Positions 19,827 to 30,495 of a stretch of DNA of 64,000 nucleotides are shown here, one piece after another (within the stretch, counting starts at the first letter, position 1; each line of letters starts with the position of its first letter). The notes beneath the pieces were generated by a model. The model had not been told where the DNA came from and searched no databases. It saw only the letters and a list, made by a program, of their open reading frames with translations. The translations under genes were made by a program, and so were the position numbers. Location: positions 159,124,346 through 159,188,345 of the forward strand of contig OY757904.1 in assembly GCA_963585895.1 (NCBI GenBank), given 5' to 3'. The DNA is from Sepioteuthis lessoniana. Its lineage: Eukaryota; Mollusca; Cephalopoda; Myopsida; Loliginidae.

Positions 19827-20124
19827 ATAAATCTGCAGTTCTTCCTCACACACATGTATCCACATATGACCTCCGTTTCCATTGCCTTTTGCCAGTCTTT
19901 CTGATGTTTTGTGGTCACCTCATCTCTTAGATGATCATCTTCTGGGTTTTCGGTTGGTAAAATTCTGAAATATCTTTGGGTGAATCACTGAAACATATCC
20001 TTTAAGTCTTATAGGGCTTTATGTAAGCTTTGTAAGTTTATGATGTTTTACATAAGTGATATTGTTGGTTGTATCCAAATGAAGATTTTACTAATATAAT
20101 TATGTGTGTGCATAATCAGATGTG
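19827..20124. other. No recognisable feature
   Basis: Sequence between the R4-like LINE and an RTE relic. The minus strand has short open pieces but nothing I can name. Confidence 0.5.
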
Positions 20125-20405
20125 TAGTTAGTAAACCACTTCACATACCTCAGTAGTAATATCTCATCTACTAAAAGCCATGTAAACGTACGCATTGACT
20201 GCTATTGACAGACTTGAAATCAGATCTTTCAGATAAAATGAAACAGGAATTCTTTCAAGCTGTAGCTATGCCAGTGCTACTGCATAGTAGAACCACAGAG
20301 ATTCTAATGAAACACAAGGACAAAAAGCTAGACAGAAAATAAAAAAGAATTCTGTGTGCTGAAAGCAAAACTCAACAAAACAGCAGTTGTATGGCTATTT
20401 CCCCT
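20125..20405 (+). mobile_element. RTE LINE fragment
   Basis: Plus-strand codons include LVNHFTYLSSNISSTKSHVN and later an SDKMKQEFFQAVAMPVLLH-like segment. It breaks off near 20405, so only part of the C-terminal domain is present. Confidence 0.65.
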
Positions 20406-20485
20406 TCCCTTTGTTCTTCCTTCAACTTTTTATATAAATGAATACGACTCGTCATTGTATTTGTCATTTCAATGTTAGTTCCATC

Positions 20486-20520
20486 GAAGGTGGCTCTAGT
20501 TAGAGCTGAAAGTACTTGGG
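20486..20520 (+). ncRNA. Degenerate hammerhead-like motif, sister of 2126-2167
   Basis: A 6-bp stem II (GGCTCT with AGAGCT) is followed by GAAA (20508-20511), GTAC and TTGGG. The same GAAAGTACTTGRG string follows stem II at 2155. The upstream CTGATGA box is not conserved here, so this copy should be inactive. Confidence 0.35.
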
Positions 20521-20632
20521 AAAAATATGGGACCATTTTTTAATTCATTCCATTCAGATGTCAAGCGACTCGTAGGAAGAAATGAACGGATCAACTACAA
20601 AATAGGCAGAAGCGAAGTATCTGTTTTATTTA

Positions 20633-20684
20633 ATCAAACATATTTAAAAGAGAAAATTCTGCATATATATATATATATATATAT
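20633..20684. repeat. Shared 3' tail motif and (AT)n
   Basis: TTTATTTAATCAAACATAT is followed by CTGC and an AT run. Similar strings precede microsatellites at 2255 and 40345. Confidence 0.55.
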
Positions 20685-20779
20685 TTCAGGATGAGTATCA
20701 AACATGTTTCTTCCAGTTATTGTTAAATTGATTGTTTATATCACTATTGGCAAGTGAGGATCAGTTATATCGTGAATCT

Positions 20780-22705
20780 TTACTCACGAATAGGACGAAT
20801 AGGAAAATTTCGTTAACGTCCATATAGAAGCAGCAACTGAGTGCATTCCAACCAAAACCAAGAGCCAGGTGTAGAGTTCCATGGGAGTCAATAGCAATAG
20901 AAAAAAACAAGATAACATGAAAAAGAGCATCCTTGCTTAATAAGAAACCCAACAAAGATCGATGCGCAGAAACTTCAGAAATCCCAGAAAGAACTCAATA
21001 AAATATACAAAATAATTAACTAGAATACATTCAAAACCAAATCAATAAAATCAGAACTTTGGTTGAAGATAGAAAATAATGATAAGCATGACAGACTTTA
21101 AATTAAGTTAGCGCAAGGAAAAGCACCTCGAGAGCAAAACTAAAAGCTGATAGCCAAGAAGAAGGACGTCAAAAGTGGAAAGAACGTTTCAAGTAAATGC
21201 TTACTGAAATAACGGATAGACCCGCAACTAGACATCAATCTAGGAGTGTTTACAAAGGAAGAAAAAATTAAAAGTAGAAAAGCTGCAGGCTTCGACGAAA
21301 TACCTCCTGAAGTATAGAAGACAAGAAAATTTGATGACATACTTCTTCGATTATGCAACGCTGGGTATAAAGCAATGGAAAACCTGTACTCACCTCTTCT
21401 CCAGAAAAAGCGAACACAGTATCACTTAGAACTTCAGAAGCATAACTCTTACAAATGTAGTTACTAAAGTTTATAATGCCCTGTTTCTTAATTGTATCAA
21501 ACTTGAAGTTGAAAAACTTCTTATGAAAAATCAGGACCGCTTTCGAAGAAATCGATCTATAACTTCGTAAATTCTGAAAATTCGTCCAATCATCGAAGAA
21601 GTAACTGCTAATAATCTCGAGGTAACACTATTGTTCGTAGATTTCTCCAAGACATTTGACTCCATACCCAGAGGAAAGACGGAGCAAATATTTCTAACGT
21701 ATGGTCTTCACAAAGAAACTCTTACCACTATAATGATGCTTTACAAAAACACGAAAGCAGTGGTTCACTTACACGATGGTAACATCAAAATTGTCGCAAG
21801 AGTTTTACAAAGAGACACATTGGCACCGTGTCTGTTAATAATTTGCCAAGATAACGTACTACGAACGTCAATAGATCTAGTAAAAGAAAATGGTTTCACA
21901 TTAAAAAAGACAAGAAGCAGATGATATTCTGCAGAAACTATGACAAATAGACGCAAAGTAGAAAGATAATCTAATGCTTCTCGCAAACACACCAGCCGAA
22001 GCTGAATCTCTGCTACATGGCCAGGAACGAGCAGCAAGAAGCATTGGCCTTTACGTGAACGCAAATAAAACAGATATCAAACGTTCTAAAGAAGAAGGAG
22101 CCCTATCTACTTTAAGTGGCAAGCTTCTGAAATTAATAGACATGTTCACATACCTCGGCAGCAATATCTCTTCTGCTGAAAGCGATGTCAACATACGCAT
22201 AGGAAAGGCGTGGACTGCTGTTGCCAGGTTGACGATCATAAGGAAATCTGATATTTCTGATAAAATAAAACGGGATTTCTTCCCAGCTGTAGCCATGTCG
22301 GTACTATTGTATGGATGCACCACCTGGATTCTAACGAAAAGCACATAGAAAAAGCTGAATGGGAAAACTGCACAAGTGCTATGTGCTGTTTCGAACAAAT
22401 CCTGAAAGTAGCCCCCCATAAAATAGCAATTATATGGCTATTTATCCCCCATCTCAAAAACCATTCAACTAAGAACAAGAAATGCTGGGGACAGCTGGAG
22501 AAGCACGGATGAACGCATTTGCGACTTTCTCCTTTGATCTCCTTTAGAAAGACGCACTAATGTTGGTAGTCCAACAAGGAATTACATACATCAGCTCTGT
22601 GAAGACCCTGGAAGCGTTTTAGAGGACCTGCCAGAAACAATGGATGATAGGGACGGATGGCAAGAGAGAGTCAGGGAACTCCATGCTACCAACACGAATT
22701 GATGA
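20780..22705 (+). pseudogene. RTE LINE, reverse transcriptase to 3' tail
   Basis: The plus-strand order is ENFVNVHIEAATECIPTK (about 20800), KAAGFDEIPPEV (about 21285), LLFVDFSKTFDSIPRGKTEQ (motif A, 21625-21685), VLQRDTLAPCLLIICQDNVL (motif B region), LLANTPAEAESLLHGQERAA and LKLIDMFTYLGSNISSAES. It ends with AMSVLLYGCTTWIL and a GATGATGATA tail near 22691. The YADD active site is replaced by an unrelated string with a stop (about 21950-21970). The 5' endonuclease is absent. Confidence 0.8.
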
Positions 22706-22807
22706 TGATAAATATCAATATCGACTCTCCGTACATATGGAGCACTTTTTAATATCTATTGTGTTGCGGCTTTTTCGAAATTATTTTCTCCAGCGAGTCA
22801 TCTTCTA

Positions 22808-22840
22808 TTATATATATATATATATATATATAGATAGATA
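22808..22840. repeat. (TA)n and (TAGA)n microsatellite
   Basis: A TA run passes into TAGA units. Confidence 0.9.
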
Positions 22841-22844
22841 GATA

Positions 22845-23085
22845 TAACATTTGAATAGACAAGAGGTTTTCACGGACAATTAACTCCAGTAAAAAATTCA
22901 CAGACACAAAGCTGGAATTAAACAAACCTATCTAGTGCACACACACGCACATACAGAATACAAAAAATATTTAATTAAAATACAAAGAATATTTACATGG
23001 ACAAGAGGTCTTCAGAGACAATTGACTCCAGTGAGACATTCTCAGAACAAATCCTGGAATTAAAAACGATCACATCCTATCAAAC
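22845..23085 (+). repeat. Rep-2, two tandem copies
   Basis: Two blocks begin GACAAGAGGTYTTCA (22859 and 23001) and contain AATTAACTCCAGT/AATTGACTCCAGT and CTGGAATTAAA. They are separated by about 140 bp. The arrangement suggests repeated units of a longer element. Confidence 0.55.
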
Positions 23086-23240
23086 AATCTCTACAATAAA
23101 AGCAACAACCGAAATTGAACTGTACCATTCAAAATCTCCCGAAGAATCCGTAAATTCCGAAACACGGGTATAGCACAAGTAATATGGAATAATAAAATCC
23201 TAATTAACACTTTGAAATCATTTGCAGACCAATCAATTTT

Positions 23241-23242
<2 letters not shown>

Positions 23243-23316
<74 letters not shown>
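23243..23316. repeat. Long (TA)n microsatellite
   Basis: About 37 TA units. Apparent isoleucine-tyrosine frames here are artefacts. Confidence 0.95.
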
Positions 23317-23318
<2 letters not shown>

Positions 23319-23320
23319 GT

Positions 23321-23395
23321 ACTGTTGGCGTAGCATATCCATCAGTCTGAAGAATGTTGTATTTTTCGGACTGATGGATATATTATGCCAACAGT
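23321..23395. repeat. 31-bp-arm hairpin
   Basis: The arms 23321-23351 and 23365-23395 are reverse complements with about four mismatches. The tip sequence is ACTGTTGGCRTA and the loop is 13 nt. It abuts the long TA run, as do several other elements here. Probably a tiny foldback element. Confidence 0.85.
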
Positions 23396-23783
23396 GATTT
23401 TGTATCGCTCTTCATAGATGATATCAACTCCATGAAAAAATTCTTTCAAAAAATATTTCTAACTTTTTCAAAAAATCCATATGAAACTTTTTTTTAAAGT
23501 TTTTTTTTTGCCACAAAAATTTCTTCTCTGACGATGATTTGAAGTCTAAACAAGTTGGGAACCACCAAAAATAATCTGTATAAAAGTAATTCTATTTGTC
23601 TTTTTCACTTTTCTTTAACTTTTATGTATATTTATAAAGTCAATTAAATCAAAATTAATAATTATGAATGATGATGTAACTGAAATTTAAAATGCGTGAG
23701 AAATGAATAACCAAAATGTTTCAATCAATCGATTTGATTCGTTTATTTTGAAAAAAATCGTAAAAAGGGATATCATTCTCAAA

Positions 23784-23784
<1 letters not shown>

Positions 23785-23828
<44 letters not shown>
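23785..23828. repeat. (CA)n microsatellite
   Basis: About 21 CA units. Confidence 0.95.
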
Positions 23829-23829
<1 letters not shown>

Positions 23830-23899
23830 CAAATTAGACAGTGATATGAACACACAAGTCATTTTTCAAGATCAAACTGAGGTAAGAATCACAGAATGT

Positions 23900-24235
23900 C
23901 AGATAAATCGCAGCTGAGCTTAGTAAATAATTACTATTATCGTAGTGATTTTGATTTTTACTGAACACTAAATTCTTGTGGCCTTTTGCCAGTCTAAGCT
24001 TAGTAAATATGAAAAGGTCCCATCACCGCAGGGAAATGGTAAGTTGGTCGCCTACATCATTACTGTAATGAGTTTAATTTGTACTGGGTGCTCTTCACTT
24101 AAAGCCTTAAGATGATCACCAGCTTAGTGTAGGGGTTAGTAAGTTGTCGTAGAAATTCATTACGACTGAAATAAGTTCGAGCCCTCCTTGTAGCCTTATA
24201 CCAAACTAAATTTAGCTTAATAAATGATAAAAGAC
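23900..24235 (+). mobile_element. SINE-C, two partial units
   Basis: The second unit has an A-box-like TAGTGTAGGGGTTAGTAAG and a B-box-like AAGTTCGAGCCC (about 24122-24190). It is followed by a tail CCTTATACCAAACTAA, which is echoed at 23983 (CCTTTTGCCAGTCTAAG) and 27112. It is tRNA-derived by its promoter boxes. Confidence 0.5.
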
Positions 24236-24454
24236 GATAATGTTATAACTCGAGAATTGTCTACTGATATAAACACAATATATATCTATCTTTTGACATG
24301 AATTTTAAATAGACAGACATGCAGACAGATGGACTGATGGATAGATAGGTATCTTCTGTCGATGTTAGGACATGCACGATAGATAAAGTCAATCTATTGT
24401 GTGTGTCACATTACAAGAAGTGTTTATATAGATAGATCGATAGATATGAACAGA

Positions 24455-24487
24455 ATAAGATAGATAGATAGATAGATAGATAGATAT
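24455..24487. repeat. (GATA)n microsatellite
   Basis: Seven to eight GATA units. Confidence 0.9.
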
Positions 24488-24959
24488 CATGACTAGGAGA
24501 AAGAACTTCTGATTTTGACGCCAAAAACTAGTAAGTATAAATAGACTGAAACCCTCAGCACGAGTATGAAGCCGCCCAACAGTATCAGAAGACGAATCAA
24601 AAGTTTCAACTCCAAAGTTTTATCTTCTAAAGAATCTCAGGACTGATATGCAAGTAGCATTTGAAAAGAATACTAAAACATTGATGTATACTGTACACAC
24701 ACAAACATAAACACTCACGCAACATATCTTTTGTAAACTATTGCTTATTACGAAAAAATGATGTAATACAAAGACAACCCTTTTTTTTTTAAGTAAACCT
24801 CCTGTTATTTGTTTTGTTGCTTGCGTGTTTTATTTATAATTCATTTTAGCATTAACCCTTTCATCACAATACCAAGATAACTACTTCTGCAACAACATTA
24901 AGTTTAATTCGTTATGAACTCAGTGCAAATACTTCGCTGCATCATTCACACTATCCTCA

Positions 24960-25590
24960 AAACAGTGGTGACCCCGACGTGATATGAACGTGCAACCTTT
25001 TTTATTTTTCGGGATTCGTTCCATCAGCCAGCTATCATCGAACCATTTTGACGGAGGAGAGGTTTTGGAGGGCCAAGGACACCAGTTATTTCAACTGTTA
25101 TAAATCCCAAAAAGAAATATCGGTAGTAGATTTGAGAGTCTTTCTTTGTTCTAATAGGGAACCATCTTTTCTCAGATCTTCTGGGGCTTATATCTCCCTT
25201 CGTCCACGCTAAAGCTTATCTCGCTCAGGACTCCAGCCATAAAAAAAGACTGAATCGAAAAACCCAGCCATTTTATTGGGGTTCTCAGACCACTGAACCT
25301 TCACTCCTACATACTTGACCAGCTCTCATGACCACATAGATGGCTGATGGAGTTTGATGATTTGACCTTTTCATTGATTGCTGTTTTCACGCCGAGGTGC
25401 AGATCAAGCATTTCGTCAACTGGACAAGATTTTGAAACTTATACCCTAGTCTCTTTTTCGACAAGATTTTTTAGATAACTTATCTATTTACACCCCCGCG
25501 ACAACTCGTTTACAACGTTAGACGGCTTTAAAAGATATTTTCATTCTGTTTGAATGAGCGTATTAACAAGGTTGATTTTTCGATGGTGCG
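24960..25590 (+). mobile_element. Gypsy-like LTR retrotransposon 5' internal fragment
   Basis: TGGTGACCCCGACGTGAT (24965-24982) is a primer-binding-region string I associate with invertebrate gypsy elements. It is followed by weak gag-like pieces in broken frames (WFDLFIDCCFHAEVQIKHF, about 25350-25400, then LIYTPATTR-like). The 5' LTR would lie just upstream, but I cannot place its start. No protease or polymerase is present. The identification rests mainly on the primer-site string. Confidence 0.45.
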
Positions 25591-25604
25591 AACTTAAATC
25601 TAGC

Positions 25605-25706
25605 TTAAAGTACATGCTGTGGTTTATTCATCGAAGTTAAGTAGCATTGAATCTGGTCAGTATTTAGATGGGTGACCACTTAGACCAGATACTGTAAGCT
25701 GCTTGT
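25605..25706 (+). pseudogene. 5S rRNA-derived sequence
   Basis: The stretch around ATCGAAGTTAAGTAGCATTG, TCTGGTCAGTATTTAGATGG, GTGACCACTTAGACCAGATAC resembles the 3' two-thirds of 5S rRNA, including its internal control region (box C-like GATGGGTGACC at 25668-25678). It is diverged and flanked by unrelated sequence, so it is a 5S pseudogene or the head of a 5S-derived SINE. A second copy lies at 63688-63775. Confidence 0.65.
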
Positions 25707-25913
25707 GCCACAGTAAGTACTAAAATAATCAATAGTCAGCATAAAGTAGTCTTTTTGAATTGTCAGTACAATGATAAGTTTCAAGTTAAAATTGCAGTCA
25801 TGTTTCAAGGTTAAAACTTAATTCGTAACAAGTCTTTGACTCACGTTTAAAAAAAGAAGAATCTAAACGAGGAGAAAAAAAAAAGAATACTATTTTTGCA
25901 TGCATAGTTTAAA

Positions 25914-26265
25914 GCAGTTGTCTGAAATTCAAGGACACAAAATGGTCATTATATCCTGGAGGAAAGGCGTAGTAGGAGAGAAAATGAGGTAGTGACAAGT
26001 GAAGTGCAACTGCCACTAAATCCAGTGTTAAACTTCGATACCGCTCATTGGCTGCAAAGGAGACAATTAAAAATCAAAGTCTTTGTGTCATATCATATCC
26101 ATGTAACAATAAATCCCCTTGAATATATAAAGAGTTTAACGTGAATGAAAATAAAATGGAAAAAATTAAATTTTCAATTTCTAGGAAAACATTAGTTGTA
26201 AATAATGATTCTGCTGCTGACAATAGATAAGTGGCCCACGGGCTTCATGTATAGAATCCCTGGTT
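25914..26265. mobile_element. Possible hAT-type MITE
   Basis: The right end (GTGGCCCACGGGCTTCATG, then ATCCCTGG) resembles ends of short hAT elements. The proposed left end (CAGTTGTCTGAAATTC) is a weak match. No coding capacity is seen. Tentative. Confidence 0.3.
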
Positions 26266-26386
26266 TAAAAGACTAAAAACCTGTTTTATTTAATCGGACG
26301 TCGAATAGACAGGCTCAAAATCGTTTCATTGGATTAAAAAGTAACACTCGTTCAATGCAATACAATGTATTTTTATTAGTTATTTA

Positions 26387-26492
26387 AAAATCTATCTATC
26401 TATCTATTTTCACAACTCTCTGTCTCTGTCTCTGTCTATCTATCTCAGCCTCTTTGTTCTCTTTCTCTTTCTATATATATATATATATATAC
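26387..26492. repeat. Mixed TATC, CT and AT microsatellites
   Basis: TATC units, then CTGTCT units, then an AT run. Confidence 0.85.
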
Positions 26493-26668
26493 TCGAATGA
26501 TTAACGACTTGGTGTGATGAGCTATCCCGTTTTTTTGGCTAGAGCAAGGTGGGTTTTTCGTATATTGTGTGTAATGATCAACTCTTGCTATGCTCGTCAG
26601 GAAAAATATTTCAACATCCAATGACTTGAAAAGAAAATATTCAGGCACTTATTTATCTTTTAAGACTA

Positions 26669-26740
26669 CTGTAATACAATTAAAATAAATGTAATACAAC
26701 TGAAATAAATGTAATACAATTGAAATAAATGTAATACCGT
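26669..26740. repeat. 20-bp tandem repeat, about 3.5 units
   Basis: The unit is GTAATACAATTGAAATAAAT with minor changes. Confidence 0.85.
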
Positions 26741-27224
26741 AAATGAATAATGTAGTCTAGACTTTGATATAGACAACTACATTTACTTGGATATTTCAAA
26801 TACATTAAAATCCCATCACAGATACACAATATGCTCTAGTATTACACACAGTAAACAATACTAAGTAAAAACTTTATTATCAAACTAATAACCTTTATTT
26901 TGGTATAGACTATCCGGGGACATTTTAGATCGAAGTTTCGTCAAGGTAAGGTCTAAAAACAAGCATATCAAAAACATATCTCGTGTAATAAACGAACCCT
27001 TATTTTTGAGATTAAAAATTGATCTAAAACAGTCATCATATACGGTAATTATATACATACGTATATATTTATAAGCGTTATGAATTCTTATTGGATACCT
27101 TCATTATTCTGGCCTTGTACCAGACTAAGTAAATAATAATACCACAGTCATTATTTTCACAACTCTTTCTTTCAGATTCATTTCATAAAAATGTGGTATT
27201 TGAGTCCTTCCGTTTGCACACAGT

Positions 27225-27558
27225 TAAATGGTTTCAGGTATTCCTATCTAACACTAATAATTCTATCAAGTAACCCTATGTAATCTAAATAATTTATACT
27301 CTGCTGTATGGATTCAAGTAACCAATTATAATAATCCTCAGAAAATGATTGAGCAGTTCTATTTGACCCATAAATGAGACCCTAACAGGTACTATCATTC
27401 TGAGTCAGAGTGGACCTGGGAGTAATGGTTATGAAGGTGTACTCCACATTTACCAAAGCTCTAGGATTGGAGCTTCAGCATCAGATGTAGTTTAGTGTCA
27501 TACCAAAGACAGTCGTTGGCGGGGGGGTGCTGTTACCTTTTCGCAGAGTTACTACGTT
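27225..27558 (+). repeat. Rep-1 copy ending at an RTE junction
   Basis: The order is CAGTTAAATGGTTTCA, TTCTATTTGACCCATAAATG, GGACCTGGGAGTAATGG, CAGATGTAGTTTAGTGTCAT and GGTGCTGTTACC, which matches 46285-46600, 57060-57415 and 62190-62425. The RTE copy begins directly at its 3' end. Confidence 0.65.
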
Positions 27559-28108
27559 GTTGCAGTCCAGTGTCTCATCAACCGAGACAGACATCGACAC
27601 GCGACTGGCAAAGGCATGGACAGCTATCGATAGACTATCGGTCATATGGAAGTCAGACCTGACCGATAAAATGAAGCGCAGTTTCTTCCAAGAAGCGATC
27701 GTGTCGATACTGCTATATGGATGCACCACATGGACGCTGACTAAACGGATGGAGAAAAAGCTTGGCGGCAATTATACAAGAATGCTGCGAGCAATACTGA
27801 ACAAGTCCTTGAGACAGCACCCCACAAAACAGCAGCTATACGGCCACCTACCACCCATCACGAAAACTATCAAAATTAGACGAACAAGACATGCGGGACA
27901 CTGCTGGAGAAGTAGGGATGGACTCGTGAGTGATGTACTCCTGTAGACCCTTTCACATGGACGTGCAAAGGCAGGATGTCCAGCTCGAACCTACATACAG
28001 CAGCTCTGTGCCGATACGAGGATCTGCCGAAAGCAATGGACGATAGGGAGTTTTGGCAAGAGAAGGTCAAGAATATCCGTGCTGATAGCGTGACATGATG
28101 ATGATAAT
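27559..28108 (+). mobile_element. RTE LINE 3' end, relatively well preserved
   Basis: The open frame at 27527-27946 encodes SSVSSTETDIDTRLAKAWTA, VSILLYGCTTWTLTKRMEKK and RTRHAGHCWRSRDGLVSDVL. The rest continues, shifted, to GACATGATGATGATAAT. It is 5'-truncated inside the C-terminal region. Few stops suggest it is one of the younger RTE copies in the window. Confidence 0.85.
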
Positions 28109-28678
28109 TTTAGCCATTACGCCACTGGGACTTCCCTAAATACAGTTATGTGGGAATATATGTCTGTGAGACGATTGCAGAATGCTACGCGAACCGTGAG
28201 CTATTTCGATTCCCGATAACGGTCCATGATTATATTGATGCTTCTACTGAAAAATGTTGGAATTAATTTAATTAGCAATTTATAATTATCTGAATTATAT
28301 AAAAATATGGATGAGCAAAAAAAAAAAAAGAAGAAAGAAATGGCGTCAGCGCTTAAGTAGACTCAATAAAATGATCATTCAGTCGCAAATTGGACTGGAA
28401 ACTGCTTTATTCTCAAAAATAGTTTAAGTGTATTCTTCTTACATGTAGAGATGAAGAGACTAACAGAATACCAAAATAGAATTAAAATATCCGACAATTC
28501 CATAGTTTAATTTTCGGTGCGAAAAAAGAAAAGCCGACCTTTCCTTGCCTAATCAGCCCACTGGAAATACATACGTTTGAAGATTTCCCCGAAATTAGCA
28601 ATATATATAACTTTTATAATAATAATAATCCATGGGTTAAAAAACATTCCAGAGAATCCATCACACATACACACACAC

Positions 28679-28709
<31 letters not shown>

Positions 28710-29042
28710 TTTCGTGATAAATGATAATTACTTGTTAACACTCACCAAACATCAAATTGATATCCGATTGTCATTAAAATCTTAAAAGACAAATTATTAT
28801 CAAGCAATATTTCTTTCATTCAATCAGACAATTTGACAATAACGTTAAACTACGATTTTATACTGGATGACTTGAATCACAGAAAAAAAAGCTGTATTCT
28901 TTATTTATGACAAGAATTCCGTAAAAGTTCATTTTTCAGAAATTTTCACAAGAATTTTCTATAATAGAACTACCAAACCGAAGAGAAAAGAGGAATTGGA
29001 AGGAAGTTGCGTCATCTCAGAACATTGATAATCGCTAATTCA

Positions 29043-29102
<60 letters not shown>

Positions 29103-29579
29103 AATCCGGCTTTATGAACGTTTTATGAGAAATTCCATTGTCATGGTAATATTGTTTTTGTATCTATTGTATTATCTAAGGTCAAATTGTTAGCAATTTG
29201 AAGCTGCATAATTCTGATTATGAATTTATTTTTTATATTTTATATTTTTCTGTGTCATAATATTTTAATTGTCAATTTTATAGTTTTTAAAATATCTATT
29301 GGATTTCAATTCATTCTGATCCTCTTACTTTTTATTCTAGCTGAAGCGTTAGGAAGCGACCCCAGGTTGAAGTATCGATCCATACGAGATCAATTTTGGA
29401 AGTAATGATTTCTTTCAGGTTGACAACCGTGGTTGAAAACCAGTTCATCAATCTTGACCTTGAATATGTAGGAAAAAATTGAGTTCGTGTCTGCCTCTCT
29501 GAATTCTTATTCAGTTGAATAACACTGGATTATTTTAAGTGTGTGTTGTTATCAATTAAGATTATCAGAGTTTTAGCAC
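28109..29579. other. AT-rich DNA with microsatellites; no gene seen
   Basis: It contains AT/GA repeats at 28677-28709 and a long TA run at 29045-29099. A 61-codon hydrophobic frame at 29220 is low-complexity and has no homologue I recognise. Confidence 0.65.
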
Positions 29580-29690
29580 AAAACCAGAAGTATGGGTCAC
29601 TCGATGAATGCCGAACTCACTAAGAATGGTCCTGCTAGTCTAGCTTGTTAACCATTACACAATGCTGTGTGCCAAAAATAATTACAAGTT
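29580..29690 (-). mobile_element. SINE-C fragment
   Basis: The minus strand carries ATGGTTAACAAGCTAGAC-like A-box sequence and GTTCGGCATTCATCGAGTG-like B-box context. It is degraded. Confidence 0.4.
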
Positions 29691-29834
29691 TGTTTGGCTA
29701 AGTGTCACGAATATGGAACAACACATTGAATTCTGTCAAACTTTATGAAAATGCGACAAAAACATTTTACATATTAACACAGGTTTAGGGAGAAAATTCC
29801 TATTTCAGATACAGTTTTTTTTTTTTTTGTGACA

Positions 29835-30300
29835 TAAAGCCTTCTTGGATGTCCAAGACTTTGGAGAAGATGAATCTCATTCTGGTCGACATGTAACTTG
29901 ATGAACTAAGCAAAATGCGACAGGAATGAGAACTCTTCCCAAATCTAATCGATGTTTGACAGTAAAAATGGTTGATAATGAATTGATATTGATCAGTCGA
30001 GTTTAAATTAAAGTTGCCAGTCTACCCCCCACCCCAAAAAGACCAGTATTGTTACTTTCTCGATAACAAAAAATATCCTCCTAGCACTAAAGACCTCTTA
30101 CTTTTCTGATCTGTTGTAACTATTTCTGGTTTCTAAAAGTCAAAACCCACATCTGAAGTTACCATTTGGGAATTTTTGAAAACATAGAACAAATCATGAC
30201 GAACCATCTGAAGACAGTGTCAGTTGAAGACTTACAGGCGTCTTTCTAAATGTGGAAACAACGACTTCATTGGTGAGTGGCTTAAAGAAGGTTAGTAATT
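29835..30300 (+). pseudogene. Mariner-family transposase relic
   Basis: Pieces in broken frames resemble mariner N-terminal text (DFGEDESHSGRHVT, then ATGMRTLPKSNRCLTVKMVD, 29860-29985). After a gap comes a C-terminal-like segment (HLKTVSVEDLQASF, MWKQRLHW, about 30205-30280). The catalytic centre is not visible. It differs from the mariner at 14.6-15.8 kb. Termini not found. Confidence 0.45.
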
Positions 30301-30341
30301 TATAGTGATTAAAAATAAAGATTTTCTAAGTCTTATTAGTT

Positions 30342-30495
30342 TAAAAATTGGCCTTTTACTTCAGGTTTTGTGGCAAATTAAAAAGTTGGCCTTTTATTTC
30401 GGGTTCTGTGGCAAATTAAAAAATTGGTCTTTTACTTCGGGTCCTGTGGCAAATTAAAAAGTTGACCTTGTAATTCGGGTCCAGTGGTATATTAC
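30342..30495. repeat. 38-bp tandem repeat, four units
   Basis: Each unit reads about AAAAGTTGGCCTTTTACTTC then GGGTTCTGTGGCAAATT. A diverged unit recurs at 31100-31130. Confidence 0.85.

Noticed and set aside
24235-24420. Additional 5S or SINE unit near 24240-24420
   Set aside because: Only microsatellite-like GACA/GATA words; no promoter boxes.
29220-29405. 61-codon hydrophobic frame, possible membrane peptide
   Set aside because: AT-rich composition alone gives Phe/Ile/Leu-rich frames; no start context, splice sites or homology seen.
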